A stretch of 64,000 bases of DNA, from contig DAOUBQ010000028.1 of the NCBI GenBank assembly GCA_034432755.1, forward strand, positions 18,332-82,331, given 5' to 3'. The position numbers were made by a program, and so were the translations under genes. The notes below the pieces were generated by a model that did no database searches, was not told where the DNA came from, and saw nothing but the letters and a program-made list of their open reading frames with translations. Positions 43,710 to 53,328 of the stretch are shown here, piece by piece; position 1 is the first letter of the stretch, and each line of letters opens with the position of its first letter. Origin of the DNA: UBA5195 sp034432755 (GTDB taxonomy: Bacteria; Chloroflexota; Anaerolineae; Anaerolineales; Villigracilaceae).

Positions 43710-44735
43710 TTAGTGTTGCTCTGTGAAAACTGCGTCAACCGCGAAGATTTTTTCAGCAATGATTTTGCTCGTCGTCTCGATAACCATCTCGCGCAGGCGG
43801 TAGGCTTCCGCGCCGAAAACCTGTTCCAGCCCGAGCAGGGCCGCCCCAATCACCGGCGGTTTATCGAAACGGATGAACTGCGCCAGCGGGGCCATGGCGC
43901 GTACTGTTTCCTTCAGGGATTCGGTCATCAGAGGGTGTCCGTTATACAGACTGCCTATCAGCACCACTTCCACCGGTTCGTTCTCCAATCCCAGCTGGCG
44001 GATGACGCCGCAGGCCATTTCACCGAGTTGACGCCCGGCCCAACGTAACACGGCCAACGCTTGCGGGTCACCCTGCGCGGCAACTTCAAAGACCTTGAAG
44101 ACATACCGCGTATCTAACAGATAGCGGCCAACATACACGCCCTCCACCAGTTCAAAGAGACTCTGCGCGCCAGAGAGTTCCAAAAAAGCCGGGCTGAGGG
44201 CGGTGGCCGGGCCGCGTTTGTTCCACTCGAAGGTGACGGCCCGCATGGCGCGCGCAACCAGGTCGCCGCCGCCCGCGTATTCGCCTGACCAATGGCTGCC
44301 GCCGCCCACCATGCGTCCTTCCGTTTTCAAGTCCTTGCCGCGCCCCCGGCAATTACAGCCTGTGCCAGAAACGACTGAAACGCCCCAGCCGGCGGAAGTC
44401 CCGGCGAAAATGCCCAGGGTGGTGTCGTTCACCATTTCGAGCGGGCAATCCAGGCCGACTGGCCGAATCGCACCCAGAATCATCTCGCGCTGACCCGGCC
44501 AATCGTACCCGGCCAGTCCCATCCCCGCGCCCGAAATCTGCCCTGGGCCAATTCCAGCCATTTGTAAAGCGTGATAGACAGATTCTTTCAGAACGCAAGT
44601 CAGGCCATCCAGGCCAATACTCTCCCAGTTGCCAGGGCCGCCGCGCCCAAACCCAACGGTTTCGCCTGTTTCAGAAACAATCAGGGCATGCGTTTTCGTG
44701 CCGCCCGCGTCAATGCCCAAGAAATATCGTGTCAT
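43710..44735 (-). CDS. BadF/NagK-type kinase, probable N-acetylglucosamine kinase
   Basis: ASKHA-fold ATPase of 341 residues. The phosphate-1 loop is GIDAGGTKTHALIV, the phosphate-2 loop SVVSGTGCNCRGRG, and IGSLYNGHPL lies near the adenosine site. Members of this branch phosphorylate N-acetylglucosamine or related amino sugars. It lies 10 bases after the deacetylase gene and 13 before the sugar symporter, which supports amino-sugar catabolism: import, phosphorylation and deacetylation. Glucosamine kinase is an alternative. Confidence 0.82.
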   Translation of the reverse strand: MTRYFLGIDAGGTKTHALIVSETGETVGFGRGGPGNWESIGLDGLTCVLKESVYHALQMAGIGPGQISGAGMGLAGYDWPGQREMILGAIRPVGLDCPLEMVNDTTLGIFAGTSAGWGVSVVSGTGCNCRGRGKDLKTEGRMVGGGSHWSGEYAGGGDLVARAMRAVTFEWNKRGPATALSPAFLELSGAQSLFELVEGVYVGRYLLDTRYVFKVFEVAAQGDPQALAVLRWAGRQLGEMACGVIRQLGLENEPVEVVLIGSLYNGHPLMTESLKETVRAMAPLAQFIRFDKPPVIGAALLGLEQVFGAEAYRLREMVIETTSKIIAEKIFAVDAVFTEQH

Positions 44736-44745
44736 AGTTTGGTCA

Positions 44746-45633
44746 TCAGTTTTTCATCGCCTCACGCAGGGTGCGATAGCCAATCAGGTGAATGCCAGAA
44801 TTCTTGATAAAGTCCTTGAGGTCCTGGCTCATAAAAGCGTTGTAATTGGCCACACGCGCCTCCCAATCGGGGGCAATGGCGCGCAATTCGGGCGTGCCCA
44901 CGGAGGGGTGCAAGATGAAGTGCGAAATACCGACCGGCGCCTCGCCCAGCAGTTTTTTGGCGATTTCGAGATGGTCGCCCTCGGCGCTGAGGGGCATTCC
45001 ATACATGCCATCCAGCAAAGGGACTCCCTGAGATTCGAGATATTCCAAGACGGGTGCGTAAGCCGCTTTTTCTTCCTCGCTCAGGCGGCCTTCCAGTCCT
45101 TTAGCATCCATGCGGGGCAGCATGGGCGGAATGCCGTGTGAGAGGGCGGCTTGAATGTAGGATTGAATAAACTTCGGATGCAAAACCGTCCCCATGTGTG
45201 AATCGACATGCGTGACATCCACTCCGGCGGCCAGCGCGCGTTCCACCTGGGCCTGGACCTCCACCGCAACGGCTTCGGGATTGGCCTTCTCGTAGACTGC
45301 TGGCTGCCACTGGTGGAAGTACCCATCCGAATCGAGCAATCCCGATTCAGATTGCCGGGTAGAAATCGGCCCCCAGCGATAATTTGTCCATTCCGCATTG
45401 AGCGTAGCATGGACGCCCATATCCATCTGTGGGTTTTCAAGACACATTTTTGCAACCGCAGGGAACCAGGGACACGGCACCATCACCGCGCCCGAGGAAA
45501 TCGTGCCAAACTCCCATAGATGCGCAAAGGCGGTCAGCGAAGCCTGGCACATGCCAACATCATCAGTGTGGACGATAACCAGCCGGTCGGAATCAGAAAA
45601 ACCAAGTTTCTTGAGAAATGGATTGGTGGGCAT
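44746..45633 (-). CDS. ChbG/YdjC-family carbohydrate deacetylase
   Basis: Metal-dependent deacetylase that removes acetyl from chitobiose or chitooligosaccharides in characterised members. Metal ligands appear in VIVHTDDVGMCQAS (Asp) and DVTHVDSHMGTVLHP (His-x3-His), with MGVHATLNAEW as a further conserved stretch. Length is 295 residues from the ATG at 45633, which has AGGAGA five bases upstream; a longer in-frame extension carries no ribosome site. It is the first gene of the three-gene amino-sugar cluster. Confidence 0.87.
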   Translation of the reverse strand: MPTNPFLKKLGFSDSDRLVIVHTDDVGMCQASLTAFAHLWEFGTISSGAVMVPCPWFPAVAKMCLENPQMDMGVHATLNAEWTNYRWGPISTRQSESGLLDSDGYFHQWQPAVYEKANPEAVAVEVQAQVERALAAGVDVTHVDSHMGTVLHPKFIQSYIQAALSHGIPPMLPRMDAKGLEGRLSEEEKAAYAPVLEYLESQGVPLLDGMYGMPLSAEGDHLEIAKKLLGEAPVGISHFILHPSVGTPELRAIAPDWEARVANYNAFMSQDLKDFIKNSGIHLIGYRTLREAMKN

Positions 45634-45666
45634 AGAGTCTCCTGAAATGAGTAAAGAAAGTGGATA

Positions 45667-45693
45667 CATGGCTTTCTCAATGAGAAAGCCATG
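45667..45693. repeat. Perfect palindrome upstream of chbG
   Basis: CATGGCTTTCTC and its exact complement around a three-base AAT centre, between two divergent genes. No T-run follows. It could be an RNA hairpin in the deacetylase leader, an operator, or a dispersed repeat. Confidence 0.5.
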
Positions 45694-45742
45694 AGCGTGA
45701 ATAGAATTAATAGTTACAATGATTGTATCAGGACTCAAACGG

Positions 45743-45748
45743 TATAAT
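45743..45748 (+). promoter_or_regulatory. -10 box of the acyl-CoA dehydrogenase gene
   Basis: A perfect TATAAT preceded by GG, 34 bases before the ATG and its GGAGGAG site. A TTGTAT is only 14 bases upstream, too close for a normal -35. Confidence 0.5.
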
Positions 45749-45782
45749 ACACTCACATCTCTCAATTCCCGGAGGAGAAAGC

Positions 45783-46952
45783 ATGAGCGACCTGGCAATC
45801 TATCCCCTGAGCGACGAGCATAAAATGCTCCGTGACACAGCGCGCGATTTTGCAAAAAACGAAATTGCGCCGGTAGCCGCCGAATTCGACGAAAGCGGCG
45901 AGTTTCCCCACAAAACTGTCAAAAAAATGGGCGAAATGGGCTTGATGGGCATCGAAGTGCCGGAAGAGTACGGCGGAGCGGGCATGGATACGCTGGCGTA
46001 TGTGCTGGCGCTGGAGGAAATCTGCAAAGCCGATGCTTCACACGGCGTTATCATGTCCGTCAACAATTCGCTGTATTGCTATGGCATTCTCAAATTTGGA
46101 ACGGAGGCGCAAAAGAAGAAATTCATCACCCCGGTTGCATCTGGCAAAGCCATTGGCGCTTATTCACTCACAGAGCCAATGAGCGGTTCTGATGCAGGCA
46201 CCATGAAAAGCCGCGCCGCGCGAGATGGAGATTTCTACGTCCTGAACGGGCGCAAATCGTGGGTGACGAGCGGCCCGGTGGCGGACTATTTCGTCGTTTT
46301 TATGATGACCGACCCGGAGAAGAAGCAAAAAGGCATCTCGGCTTTCCTGGTAGATGGCAAAACGCCCGGACTGGTGCGCGGCAAGAAAGAACCGAAGTTG
46401 GGCATCCGTGCTTCTGCCACCAGCGAACTCATCTTCGAGGATTGCCGCATCCCGGCGGAAAACCTGCTCGGCGCGGAGGGCGAGGGCTTCAAAATCGCCA
46501 TGACCGTGCTGGATGCCGGGCGAATTGGAATTGCCGCGCAGGCCCTGGGAATTGCCGAAGCGGCTTACGAAGCCGCGCGCGAATATGCCCGTCAACGCGA
46601 AGCATTCGGCCAACCCATTGGGGCTTTTCAGGGAACAGGTTTCAAAATCGCCGATATGAAAACCCGCATCGAAGCGGCGCGCCTGCTCGCATACAACGCC
46701 GCGCTCAAGAAAGAACGCTCCAAAACAACGGGAGAACGATTCAGCCAGGAAGCCGCCATGGCGAAGTTGTTCGCATCTGAAACGGCCATGTACGTCACCC
46801 ATGCCGCCGTCCAAATTCATGGTGGGATGGGTTATAGCCGAGAACTGCCGGTTGAGCGATACTTCCGCGATGCCAAAATCACCGAAATTTATGAAGGCAC
46901 CAGCGAAATCCAAAGGCTGGTGATTTCACGGGCCGAGTTAGGATTGAAGTAA
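45783..46952 (+). CDS. Acyl-CoA dehydrogenase
   Basis: FAD enzyme that oxidises acyl-CoA to trans-2-enoyl-CoA and passes electrons to electron-transfer flavoprotein. Motifs: AYSLTEPMSGSDAGTMKSRA (FAD and substrate contacts), KLGIRASATSELIFEDCRIP, QIHGGMGYSRELPVERYFRD and the catalytic Glu in EIYEGTSEIQR. Length 389 matches short-chain (butyryl-CoA type) members. The ATG at 45783 has a strong GGAGGAGAAAGC leader. The methyltransferase gene begins 27 bases after its stop, so it may head a long transcript, although the function of the following genes is different. Confidence 0.93.
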   Translation: MSDLAIYPLSDEHKMLRDTARDFAKNEIAPVAAEFDESGEFPHKTVKKMGEMGLMGIEVPEEYGGAGMDTLAYVLALEEICKADASHGVIMSVNNSLYCYGILKFGTEAQKKKFITPVASGKAIGAYSLTEPMSGSDAGTMKSRAARDGDFYVLNGRKSWVTSGPVADYFVVFMMTDPEKKQKGISAFLVDGKTPGLVRGKKEPKLGIRASATSELIFEDCRIPAENLLGAEGEGFKIAMTVLDAGRIGIAAQALGIAEAAYEAAREYARQREAFGQPIGAFQGTGFKIADMKTRIEAARLLAYNAALKKERSKTTGERFSQEAAMAKLFASETAMYVTHAAVQIHGGMGYSRELPVERYFRDAKITEIYEGTSEIQRLVISRAELGLK

Positions 46953-46979
46953 CCCCCCAACTCCGAAAGAACTCCTGCC

Positions 46980-47630
46980 TTGACGCGCATTCAGCCTCCC
47001 CCTGGCCTGTGGGATTCCTTCTGGGCCGAACATGCCTCCCGCCACAACCTGTTCCACCGCCTGCTCTGGCTGGCGCGCTTCCTATTTTCCAGCGCGTATG
47101 CCAGAGAATTGGCGCAGTTTGCCGGGCCGCTGCCTTCCCCCTCCCTGCTCGAGGTGGGCTGCGGCTCGGCCCGCACTCTGCACTACCTCGAACGGAAACT
47201 GCGGGCGGAAAAATGCTTTGCCTTCGACCTTTCTTCGCAGGCCATTCAATTGACCCGTGCCATCAGCCCGCACTTCCATTCTGCCGTTGCGGATGCGCTG
47301 CAATTGCCCCTGCCCGCCGCCAATGTGGAGGTAACTTTCAGCATTGGCCTGATTGAACACTTTAGCCGCGAGAAAGCAGAAGCAATCATGCGCGAAAAAG
47401 CCCGCGTCACCCGGCCTGGCGGGGTGGTGGCGGTGATGGTCCCCTGGAAAAACTCAGTCTATAACCTGATTGTGCGGCGTGCCTTCGGCAAATACTGGCC
47501 GTTTGGCGAGGAATACCCGTTTCGACGCCAGGAACTGGCCGAAATGTTGAAGAAAATTGGTTTGCAAGAAATTACCATTTTTGTCATCTACGGAAGCACC
47601 CTGCTTGGCGCAGGCCGCAAACCCAAATGA
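46980..47630 (+). CDS. SAM-dependent methyltransferase (class I)
   Basis: Soluble Rossmann-fold methyltransferase of 216 residues. Motif I is SLLEVGCGSARTLHYL, an acidic residue follows in CFAFDLSSQAIQLT, motif IV region is FSIGLIEHFSREKAEAI, and RVTRPGGVVAVMVPW closes the fold. A TTG at 46980 is the only start that keeps the N-terminal region; no ribosome site is visible, so the start is uncertain. The stop overlaps the start of the first membrane glycosyltransferase, which suggests that the acceptor is part of a surface glycan or lipid. The acceptor itself is unknown. Confidence 0.75.
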   Translation: MTRIQPPPGLWDSFWAEHASRHNLFHRLLWLARFLFSSAYARELAQFAGPLPSPSLLEVGCGSARTLHYLERKLRAEKCFAFDLSSQAIQLTRAISPHFHSAVADALQLPLPAANVEVTFSIGLIEHFSREKAEAIMREKARVTRPGGVVAVMVPWKNSVYNLIVRRAFGKYWPFGEEYPFRRQELAEMLKKIGLQEITIFVIYGSTLLGAGRKPK

Positions 47631-49708
47631 TGAAACAACTCATAGAAGGCTTCAAAATCTCACCCTCCAAAAGCAGCGGCGCGGCCCTGCTTGTTCTTTC
47701 GTTGATTGTGGCAGCCACCGCGCAATATACACTCTACCTTTCCTATTCGATTGACCCGGCCTATTGGAACGTCTCTGAATGGCTGTTGAAGATAGGCAAT
47801 AACACAACCCCCATTTTGGGATTAATGCTCTATGCGCTGGCAGGTTTGTTGCTGGCGCTTAGCCTGCGCTCGCTGGGAGCAGCGCTGCCCCCCTTAGGCG
47901 AACTTTGGCATGGAACGCGCCCTGCCCTGCCGCCGCGCTTCGGGTTCTGGCTCACCTCTGCCGGGCTGGCCCTGCTCATAGCCACCTGCACTGCGCAACC
48001 CCAGGCAGCCCAAGAGAACGGTTACGCGCTGGCGTTTCTATGGATTCTCAGCCTGGCGCTCTTCAGTTTCAGCATCTTGCGCCAAACGGGCTGGCAGCCA
48101 GGCCTGAAGCGTGAAGCTATCCGCGCCTGGCTGTATCAGAATCGGCGAGAGCTGGCCGCCGTCATGCTCCTGCTGCTTTTCACCATCGCCCTGCGAACGT
48201 ATGACCTCGAAATCCATCCGTACGCAATGGTCAATGACGAGGGCGAAATGGGCAGAGGTGCGCTCTGCTTGTTACGAGGCGAATGCCGCAATATCTTTGC
48301 CATTGGCTGGGCTTCGCAACCCTATGTAGCCTACCTGCCTTATGCCCTCACCGTGGGGCTGTTGGGCCATGATTTCGCGCTTCCAATTCGCCTGGTGAGT
48401 GTAACGACCGGAACGCTGGCCGTGCTGTTCACCTATCTTTTTAGCCGAGAAGCATTTGGCAAACCCATTGGATTGTTGGCCGGGGCAATACTGGCTGTCC
48501 TGCCGTATCACGTTCATTTTAGCCGCCTGGGAGTAGATAACATCGTTGATTCGCTCTCTTCGGCGCTTATTCTCTGGCTGATGATACGGGCGATACGAAC
48601 AGGAGCGCCCGGCTATTACCTGCTGGCCGGCATAGCCTGCGGGCTGTGTCTGTATACTTACCCCGGCAGCCGCCTGGCGCCCGCCTTTGGCCTGTTCCTT
48701 TTTGCTCTGGCGGCCCTCACTCAGCGTGGATTGTTGCGCGCGCAGTGGCAAAACATCGCTATCCTGCTGACCGCTGCCTTGCTCACCGCCGCCCCGCTGC
48801 TAGGCACATATCAAGCCAGACCCGAGTTCAACCAGCGCATCAACAGCGTGGGGCTGCTGCAAGGCAACCGCCTGCAAGAAGAAATAGAACACACCGGCCT
48901 GAACGCGGCCCAGGTGCTGGTTGCGCAATTCTTCAAGTCCAGTATGCCGTTCATCATTTCGGAAGGAGCGTTCAATTTCTTCAACAGCCCGCGCGCCTAC
49001 TTCACCCCGCTGGCGGCGGTCTTTCTCGTGCTTGGCCTGGCAGTTGCCATTTGGAAACTGCGCGACTGGCGCACCCTGACCCTGCTGGCCTGGTTCTTTG
49101 CCCCCATAATCTTTGGCTCTGCGCTAACGGTCGGCCCGCCCAGCCACCAGCGCATGTTGGGCAGCGCCCCGGCCTCAGCCATCTTAGTTGCGCTGGGACT
49201 GGTCACAGTCACGCAGTCCCTGAGTAGTCTCAACCAACTCCTGCGCCGCCTCGCGCCCCTGTTCATCGTGGCCTTCCTCCTTTTCACCGGCTGGCGCGAC
49301 ATCACCTTTTACTTTGGCGAATACCGACAGAATCACCTCTTTGAAGACCTCAGCAACGAAATCACCTACGAATCACGCACGCTCATTCGCTCACTCAAGG
49401 GAAACGGACGCCTATACCTGATTGGCGAACCGATGACTCGCATCTTTTTCGGCAACTTCGACTACTTCAACCCCAATGTCGAAAAATTCGATTTCAATCA
49501 AGTCACACCCGCAGAACTTGCCAACTTACCCAAAGACCAGGATGCCCTCTTCCTTGCCATTCCCTACCGCGAGCCAGACCTGCGCCTCATCGCCCAATGG
49601 CTGCCCGGCGGCACCTGGATCGCCGAACGCCGCCGCAACCAGCCCGAATACCCGCTTTATTTTGCTTACAAAGTAAGCAAAGAGCAGTTACAATCCTACC
49701 ATCCATGA
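47627..49708 (+). CDS. GT-C family membrane glycosyltransferase (PMT/ArnT-like)
   Basis: Integral membrane protein of 693 residues with about a dozen hydrophobic helices. The first periplasmic loop carries the acidic pair in PYAMVNDEGEMGRGAL, as in protein mannosyltransferases and ArnT, followed by ASQPYVAYLPYAL and YHVHFSRLGVDNI. Such enzymes move a sugar from a polyprenyl phosphate carrier to a protein or lipid outside the cytoplasmic membrane. It starts in the ATGA overlap with the methyltransferase and ends in an ATGA overlap with the next GT-C gene. Donor and acceptor cannot be inferred. Confidence 0.8.
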   Translation: MMKQLIEGFKISPSKSSGAALLVLSLIVAATAQYTLYLSYSIDPAYWNVSEWLLKIGNNTTPILGLMLYALAGLLLALSLRSLGAALPPLGELWHGTRPALPPRFGFWLTSAGLALLIATCTAQPQAAQENGYALAFLWILSLALFSFSILRQTGWQPGLKREAIRAWLYQNRRELAAVMLLLLFTIALRTYDLEIHPYAMVNDEGEMGRGALCLLRGECRNIFAIGWASQPYVAYLPYALTVGLLGHDFALPIRLVSVTTGTLAVLFTYLFSREAFGKPIGLLAGAILAVLPYHVHFSRLGVDNIVDSLSSALILWLMIRAIRTGAPGYYLLAGIACGLCLYTYPGSRLAPAFGLFLFALAALTQRGLLRAQWQNIAILLTAALLTAAPLLGTYQARPEFNQRINSVGLLQGNRLQEEIEHTGLNAAQVLVAQFFKSSMPFIISEGAFNFFNSPRAYFTPLAAVFLVLGLAVAIWKLRDWRTLTLLAWFFAPIIFGSALTVGPPSHQRMLGSAPASAILVALGLVTVTQSLSSLNQLLRRLAPLFIVAFLLFTGWRDITFYFGEYRQNHLFEDLSNEITYESRTLIRSLKGNGRLYLIGEPMTRIFFGNFDYFNPNVEKFDFNQVTPAELANLPKDQDALFLAIPYREPDLRLIAQWLPGGTWIAERRRNQPEYPLYFAYKVSKEQLQSYHP

Positions 49709-52257
49709 CGACCGAATTCGCCATCACCGCTGTCCTCTTCATTACTACACTCATCGCCCTGGACTACCTGGTTCTGCTGGCCCGGCGCACCCCCCCGGCC
49801 CGCCTTCCCTTTTTCAGGCTGCTGGCAGCGGCTTGGGCGCGCGCACAGAACGGTTTCAAGCAGGGCTGGGGCGGTGTGCGCCAAACCTGGCAAGCGGTAG
49901 GCCAACGATGGCAGGCGCAGAACGAGTTGACCGCCCATTCCTCTGTTCACAGCCAACCCGCATCAGACCAGGCACAAACAAAATCTGAAGCGAGCGCCCC
50001 CCCCCGTCTGGATTACGAAATTCCGCCCCCCAATGGCAAAACCGCCCGGGTCCGCATCGAGGCAGAAGTCCCGCCCAACACTGTTCTGCACATCTTCATC
50101 TCTACCGACCCCGAAAGCCGCGCCAGCGTGCACCAAGCCGAAATAACCACACGCTACCCGTCTCTCCGGCATTCCCTGCCAAACCTGCGCGCCCTATACA
50201 CCATTCCTGCTCAAAAATTGGCGATGGGGTTGTTTATCATTGGCCTGTTCACCTACCTGCTCACCCGCCTGGTGGGGCTCACCGATTTCCCCATCTACTT
50301 CTTCGGCGATGAAGCCATTCAGACAGCCACTGCTGCCGACCTGATACGAGACGGAATGCGCGGGCCGCGCGGCGTTTTCCTGCCAACCTACTTTCAGAAC
50401 GGTCAATATTTCAACCTGAGCGTTAGCGTTTACCTGCAAGTCATCCCGCAACTCTTGTTCGGCAAATCCATTTTCGTCACCCGCGCTGTTTCAGTCCTGG
50501 TGACAATGCTGGCAGCGATTTGCGTTGGGTTGATTATGCGAGACTCCTTCGGAGCCAGGCGCTGGTGGTTAGCAACTTTGCTGCTCTCCATCATCCCGGC
50601 CTGGTTTCTGCACTCGCGCACCGCCTTCGAGACGGTCTTGTTCGTCTCGTTTTACGCGGCCTTCCTGTATTTTTACCTGGAATACCGCCTGCGCAAGCCA
50701 GAGCGAGTCTATTGGGCTGTTGTTTTTGCTGGGCTGGCGTTCTACTCTTATAGCCCCGGTCAACTGGTGCTGGTTGTAACGGGAGTTTTGCTATTTTTTA
50801 GCGACCTGAGCTATCACTGGCAACAACGCGCGACCCTGCTCAAGGCAGTCGGTCTGCTGGCCGTGTTTGCGCTGCCCTACCTGCGCTTCCGCCTGACGGT
50901 AGATTACTCCCCGCTCGACCACCTGCGCTCACTCGGCTCCTATTGGATTCAACCCACGCCGCTCCCCGAAAAACTGGCACGCTTCGCTGCCGAATACCTG
51001 CGCGGCCTGAGCCCCGGCTACTGGTTCTTCGATGCGCCTGATATGGCCCGTCACCAGATGCGTGGCTACGGAAACCTGCCATCCTGGTTTGCGCCACTCC
51101 TGCTGACCGGCGCAGCCCTCTCGCTGTGGCGCTGGCGTTCCCCGGCGCACCGCCTGCTCCTATTGGCGGCACTGGCGGCCCCCTCCGGCGCGGCGCTGGC
51201 CGAAATTGGCATTACGCGCGTTTTGGTCTTCGTCATTCCCGCCAGCTTGCTCACTGCCATAGGACTAGATTGGCTTCTCGCAACCATCGAATCTGTGCTG
51301 AAACAGGCCAAACCCCAAAAATTTTCAGCCGCCAACGCTGGCAATCTGCTCTCCCTGCTCACCTTCGTGCCGCTGGTTCTCATCAACTTTGCCATGCTCT
51401 CTGATGCCCTGCGCAACGGGCCTACCTGGTACACCGATTACGGCCTGTATGGAATGCAATACGGCGCGAAACAAATCTACCAGGAAACCGTCGTTCCGGC
51501 CCTCCAGCAAGACCCGCAAGCCCGTTTCATCATTACACCCTCGTGGGCCAATGGCGGGGAGCACTTTGTCGGCTTCTTCGTCCCCCCAAACTTGCAGCCG
51601 CGTGTGGCGCTTGGACAAGTATATGATTTCATCAACCCTGAACAGCCCTTTACCGACAAAGACTATTTCGTCGTCACCTGGCTGGAATACGAAAAAATTA
51701 AAGCCGACGCCAAATTTGCACACGTGAACGTGCGTTCCATCATTCCCTATCCCAACGGCGAACCCGGCTTCTATATTCTCAACATCGGGCTAGCCAGCAA
51801 CATCGCCGAGTTACTGGCCGCCGAAGACCTGGCGCAGCGGACCCCGGTGGAAGAAACCATTCAATGGATGGGCCAAACCGTGCGCGTCCGGCACTCACAT
51901 CTCAGCGGCGGGCGTTTGCAAGATGTAATTGATGGCGACCCCTATAGCCTGGCACGCGGCGAACGTGACAACCCAATTGTTTATGAGTTTTTCTTTTCCC
52001 AACCAATCACAGCCTCCGAACTGGTGCTGACCACCGGCTCGATGCGCAATTTCGATGTCGTGATACGCGTTTACGCCGTTGGCGAAGAAATTCCTGTCGA
52101 ATACAGCAACAAGTTCCTTGACCTACCAGACGACCCCACCCTCACCATCCCCTTCGAGAACGGGCCGGGGCAGTTCGACCGCATTTCAATTTCCGTCAAA
52201 GACAACAACCAGGGCGAAGTGGCCCAGGTGCATATTCGGGAGATAGTGCTTCGATGA
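49705..52257 (+). CDS. GT-C family membrane glycosyltransferase with extended N-terminus
   Basis: An 850-residue membrane protein. A first helix (TAVLFITTLIALDYLVLLARR) is followed by a soluble segment of about 150 residues rich in Gln, Pro and charge, then the GT-C core with the acidic pair in YFFGDEAIQTATAADLI and LHSRTAFETVLF, and a C-terminal soluble domain of about 200 residues. The start at 49705 forms an ATGA overlap with the preceding gene. Its last codons overlap the start of the MDR dehydrogenase. The role is probably the same surface glycosylation route as its neighbours. Confidence 0.78.
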   Translation: MTTEFAITAVLFITTLIALDYLVLLARRTPPARLPFFRLLAAAWARAQNGFKQGWGGVRQTWQAVGQRWQAQNELTAHSSVHSQPASDQAQTKSEASAPPRLDYEIPPPNGKTARVRIEAEVPPNTVLHIFISTDPESRASVHQAEITTRYPSLRHSLPNLRALYTIPAQKLAMGLFIIGLFTYLLTRLVGLTDFPIYFFGDEAIQTATAADLIRDGMRGPRGVFLPTYFQNGQYFNLSVSVYLQVIPQLLFGKSIFVTRAVSVLVTMLAAICVGLIMRDSFGARRWWLATLLLSIIPAWFLHSRTAFETVLFVSFYAAFLYFYLEYRLRKPERVYWAVVFAGLAFYSYSPGQLVLVVTGVLLFFSDLSYHWQQRATLLKAVGLLAVFALPYLRFRLTVDYSPLDHLRSLGSYWIQPTPLPEKLARFAAEYLRGLSPGYWFFDAPDMARHQMRGYGNLPSWFAPLLLTGAALSLWRWRSPAHRLLLLAALAAPSGAALAEIGITRVLVFVIPASLLTAIGLDWLLATIESVLKQAKPQKFSAANAGNLLSLLTFVPLVLINFAMLSDALRNGPTWYTDYGLYGMQYGAKQIYQETVVPALQQDPQARFIITPSWANGGEHFVGFFVPPNLQPRVALGQVYDFINPEQPFTDKDYFVVTWLEYEKIKADAKFAHVNVRSIIPYPNGEPGFYILNIGLASNIAELLAAEDLAQRTPVEETIQWMGQTVRVRHSHLSGGRLQDVIDGDPYSLARGERDNPIVYEFFFSQPITASELVLTTGSMRNFDVVIRVYAVGEEIPVEYSNKFLDLPDDPTLTIPFENGPGQFDRISISVKDNNQGEVAQVHIREIVLR

Positions 52258-53282
52258 AAGCCATTCTTTTTCACCAACATGGCAGCCCCCAAGTGCTGGA
52301 ATACACCGATTTCCCTACGCCAGCGCCCGGCCCCGGCGAAGCGCTGGTGCGCCTGCGCGCCGCCGCCCTCAACCGTCTCGACCTGTGGGTGCGCAACGGT
52401 TGGCCGGGCATTCGGCTGGAATACCCACACATCCCCGGCGCCGATGGCGCAGGTGAAATTGTTGCACTGGGCGAGGGCGTTCTCGGCTGGCAAATTGGAG
52501 ACCGCGTGGTCATCAACGCCAATTGGGGATGCGGCGAATGCGAGGCGTGCCGCGCCGGGAAAGACAACCTGTGCGCCCGCTGGAGCCTGCTCGGCGAGAC
52601 CCAGCGCGGAACTTACTGCGAATACATCGCCCTGCCCACCCATCAGTTGTTCCGTTTGCCTGACGGATTCGACTTCCACACCGCCGCCGCGGCTGGATTG
52701 GTTTACCTTACCGCCTGGCATTCGCTCGTCTCGCGCGGAAACCTGCAAAGCGGGGAGACCGTTCTCATCGTCGGCGCATCGGGCGGGGTCAACACTGCCA
52801 GCATTGCCATTGCCAAATTCCTCGGCACGCGAGTCATCGTGGTCGGTTCGGATGCAAAAAAACTGCAACTGGCCCAATCGCTCGGCGCAGATATCCTTAT
52901 TGACCGCACCCAACAACCAGAATGGCACAAAGCCGTCTTCGAGGCCACCCACAAACAGGGCGCAGACGTGGTGGTAGATAACGTCGGAACGACCTTCCCA
53001 CTCTCCTTCCGCGCCGCGCGCAAAGGCGGCAGAATCCTGACCGTCGGCAACACCGGCGGACCAAAATTTGAAATAGACAACCGCTTCATCTTCAGCAAAC
53101 ATCTCAGCCTGCTCGGTTCCACCATGGGAACGCTAAAAGATTTCGAGGACGTGATGACGCTGGTAACAACAAACAAACTACCGGTAGCGCTCGACCAGGC
53201 ATTCCCGCTCCAAGAAGCCCGCCTGGCGCATGAACGCCTGGAAAGCGGCACGCAGTTAGGTAAAATTACGCTCGCTATATAA
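52254..53282 (+). CDS. Zinc-containing MDR alcohol dehydrogenase
   Basis: Medium-chain dehydrogenase/reductase of 342 residues. HIPGADGAGEIVALG and the four-Cys structural zinc lobe (GCGECEACRAGKDNLC) precede the Rossmann loop VLIVGASGGVNTASIAIAK. The AS-GGV glycine-rich form is close to quinone oxidoreductase-type members. The ATG overlaps the stop of the preceding glycosyltransferase, so translation is coupled, yet nothing in the sequence links it to sugar transfer. The physiological substrate is unknown. Confidence 0.88.
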   Translation: MKAILFHQHGSPQVLEYTDFPTPAPGPGEALVRLRAAALNRLDLWVRNGWPGIRLEYPHIPGADGAGEIVALGEGVLGWQIGDRVVINANWGCGECEACRAGKDNLCARWSLLGETQRGTYCEYIALPTHQLFRLPDGFDFHTAAAAGLVYLTAWHSLVSRGNLQSGETVLIVGASGGVNTASIAIAKFLGTRVIVVGSDAKKLQLAQSLGADILIDRTQQPEWHKAVFEATHKQGADVVVDNVGTTFPLSFRAARKGGRILTVGNTGGPKFEIDNRFIFSKHLSLLGSTMGTLKDFEDVMTLVTTNKLPVALDQAFPLQEARLAHERLESGTQLGKITLAI

Positions 53283-53328
53283 AAAGACCCACCGGCAAGC
53301 CGATGGACTCCATACCAACGAGGTCAAT

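Noticed and set aside
52071..53102. Minus-strand open frame opposite the MDR dehydrogenase
   Set aside because: The plus-strand gene has clear family motifs; the reverse frame has none.
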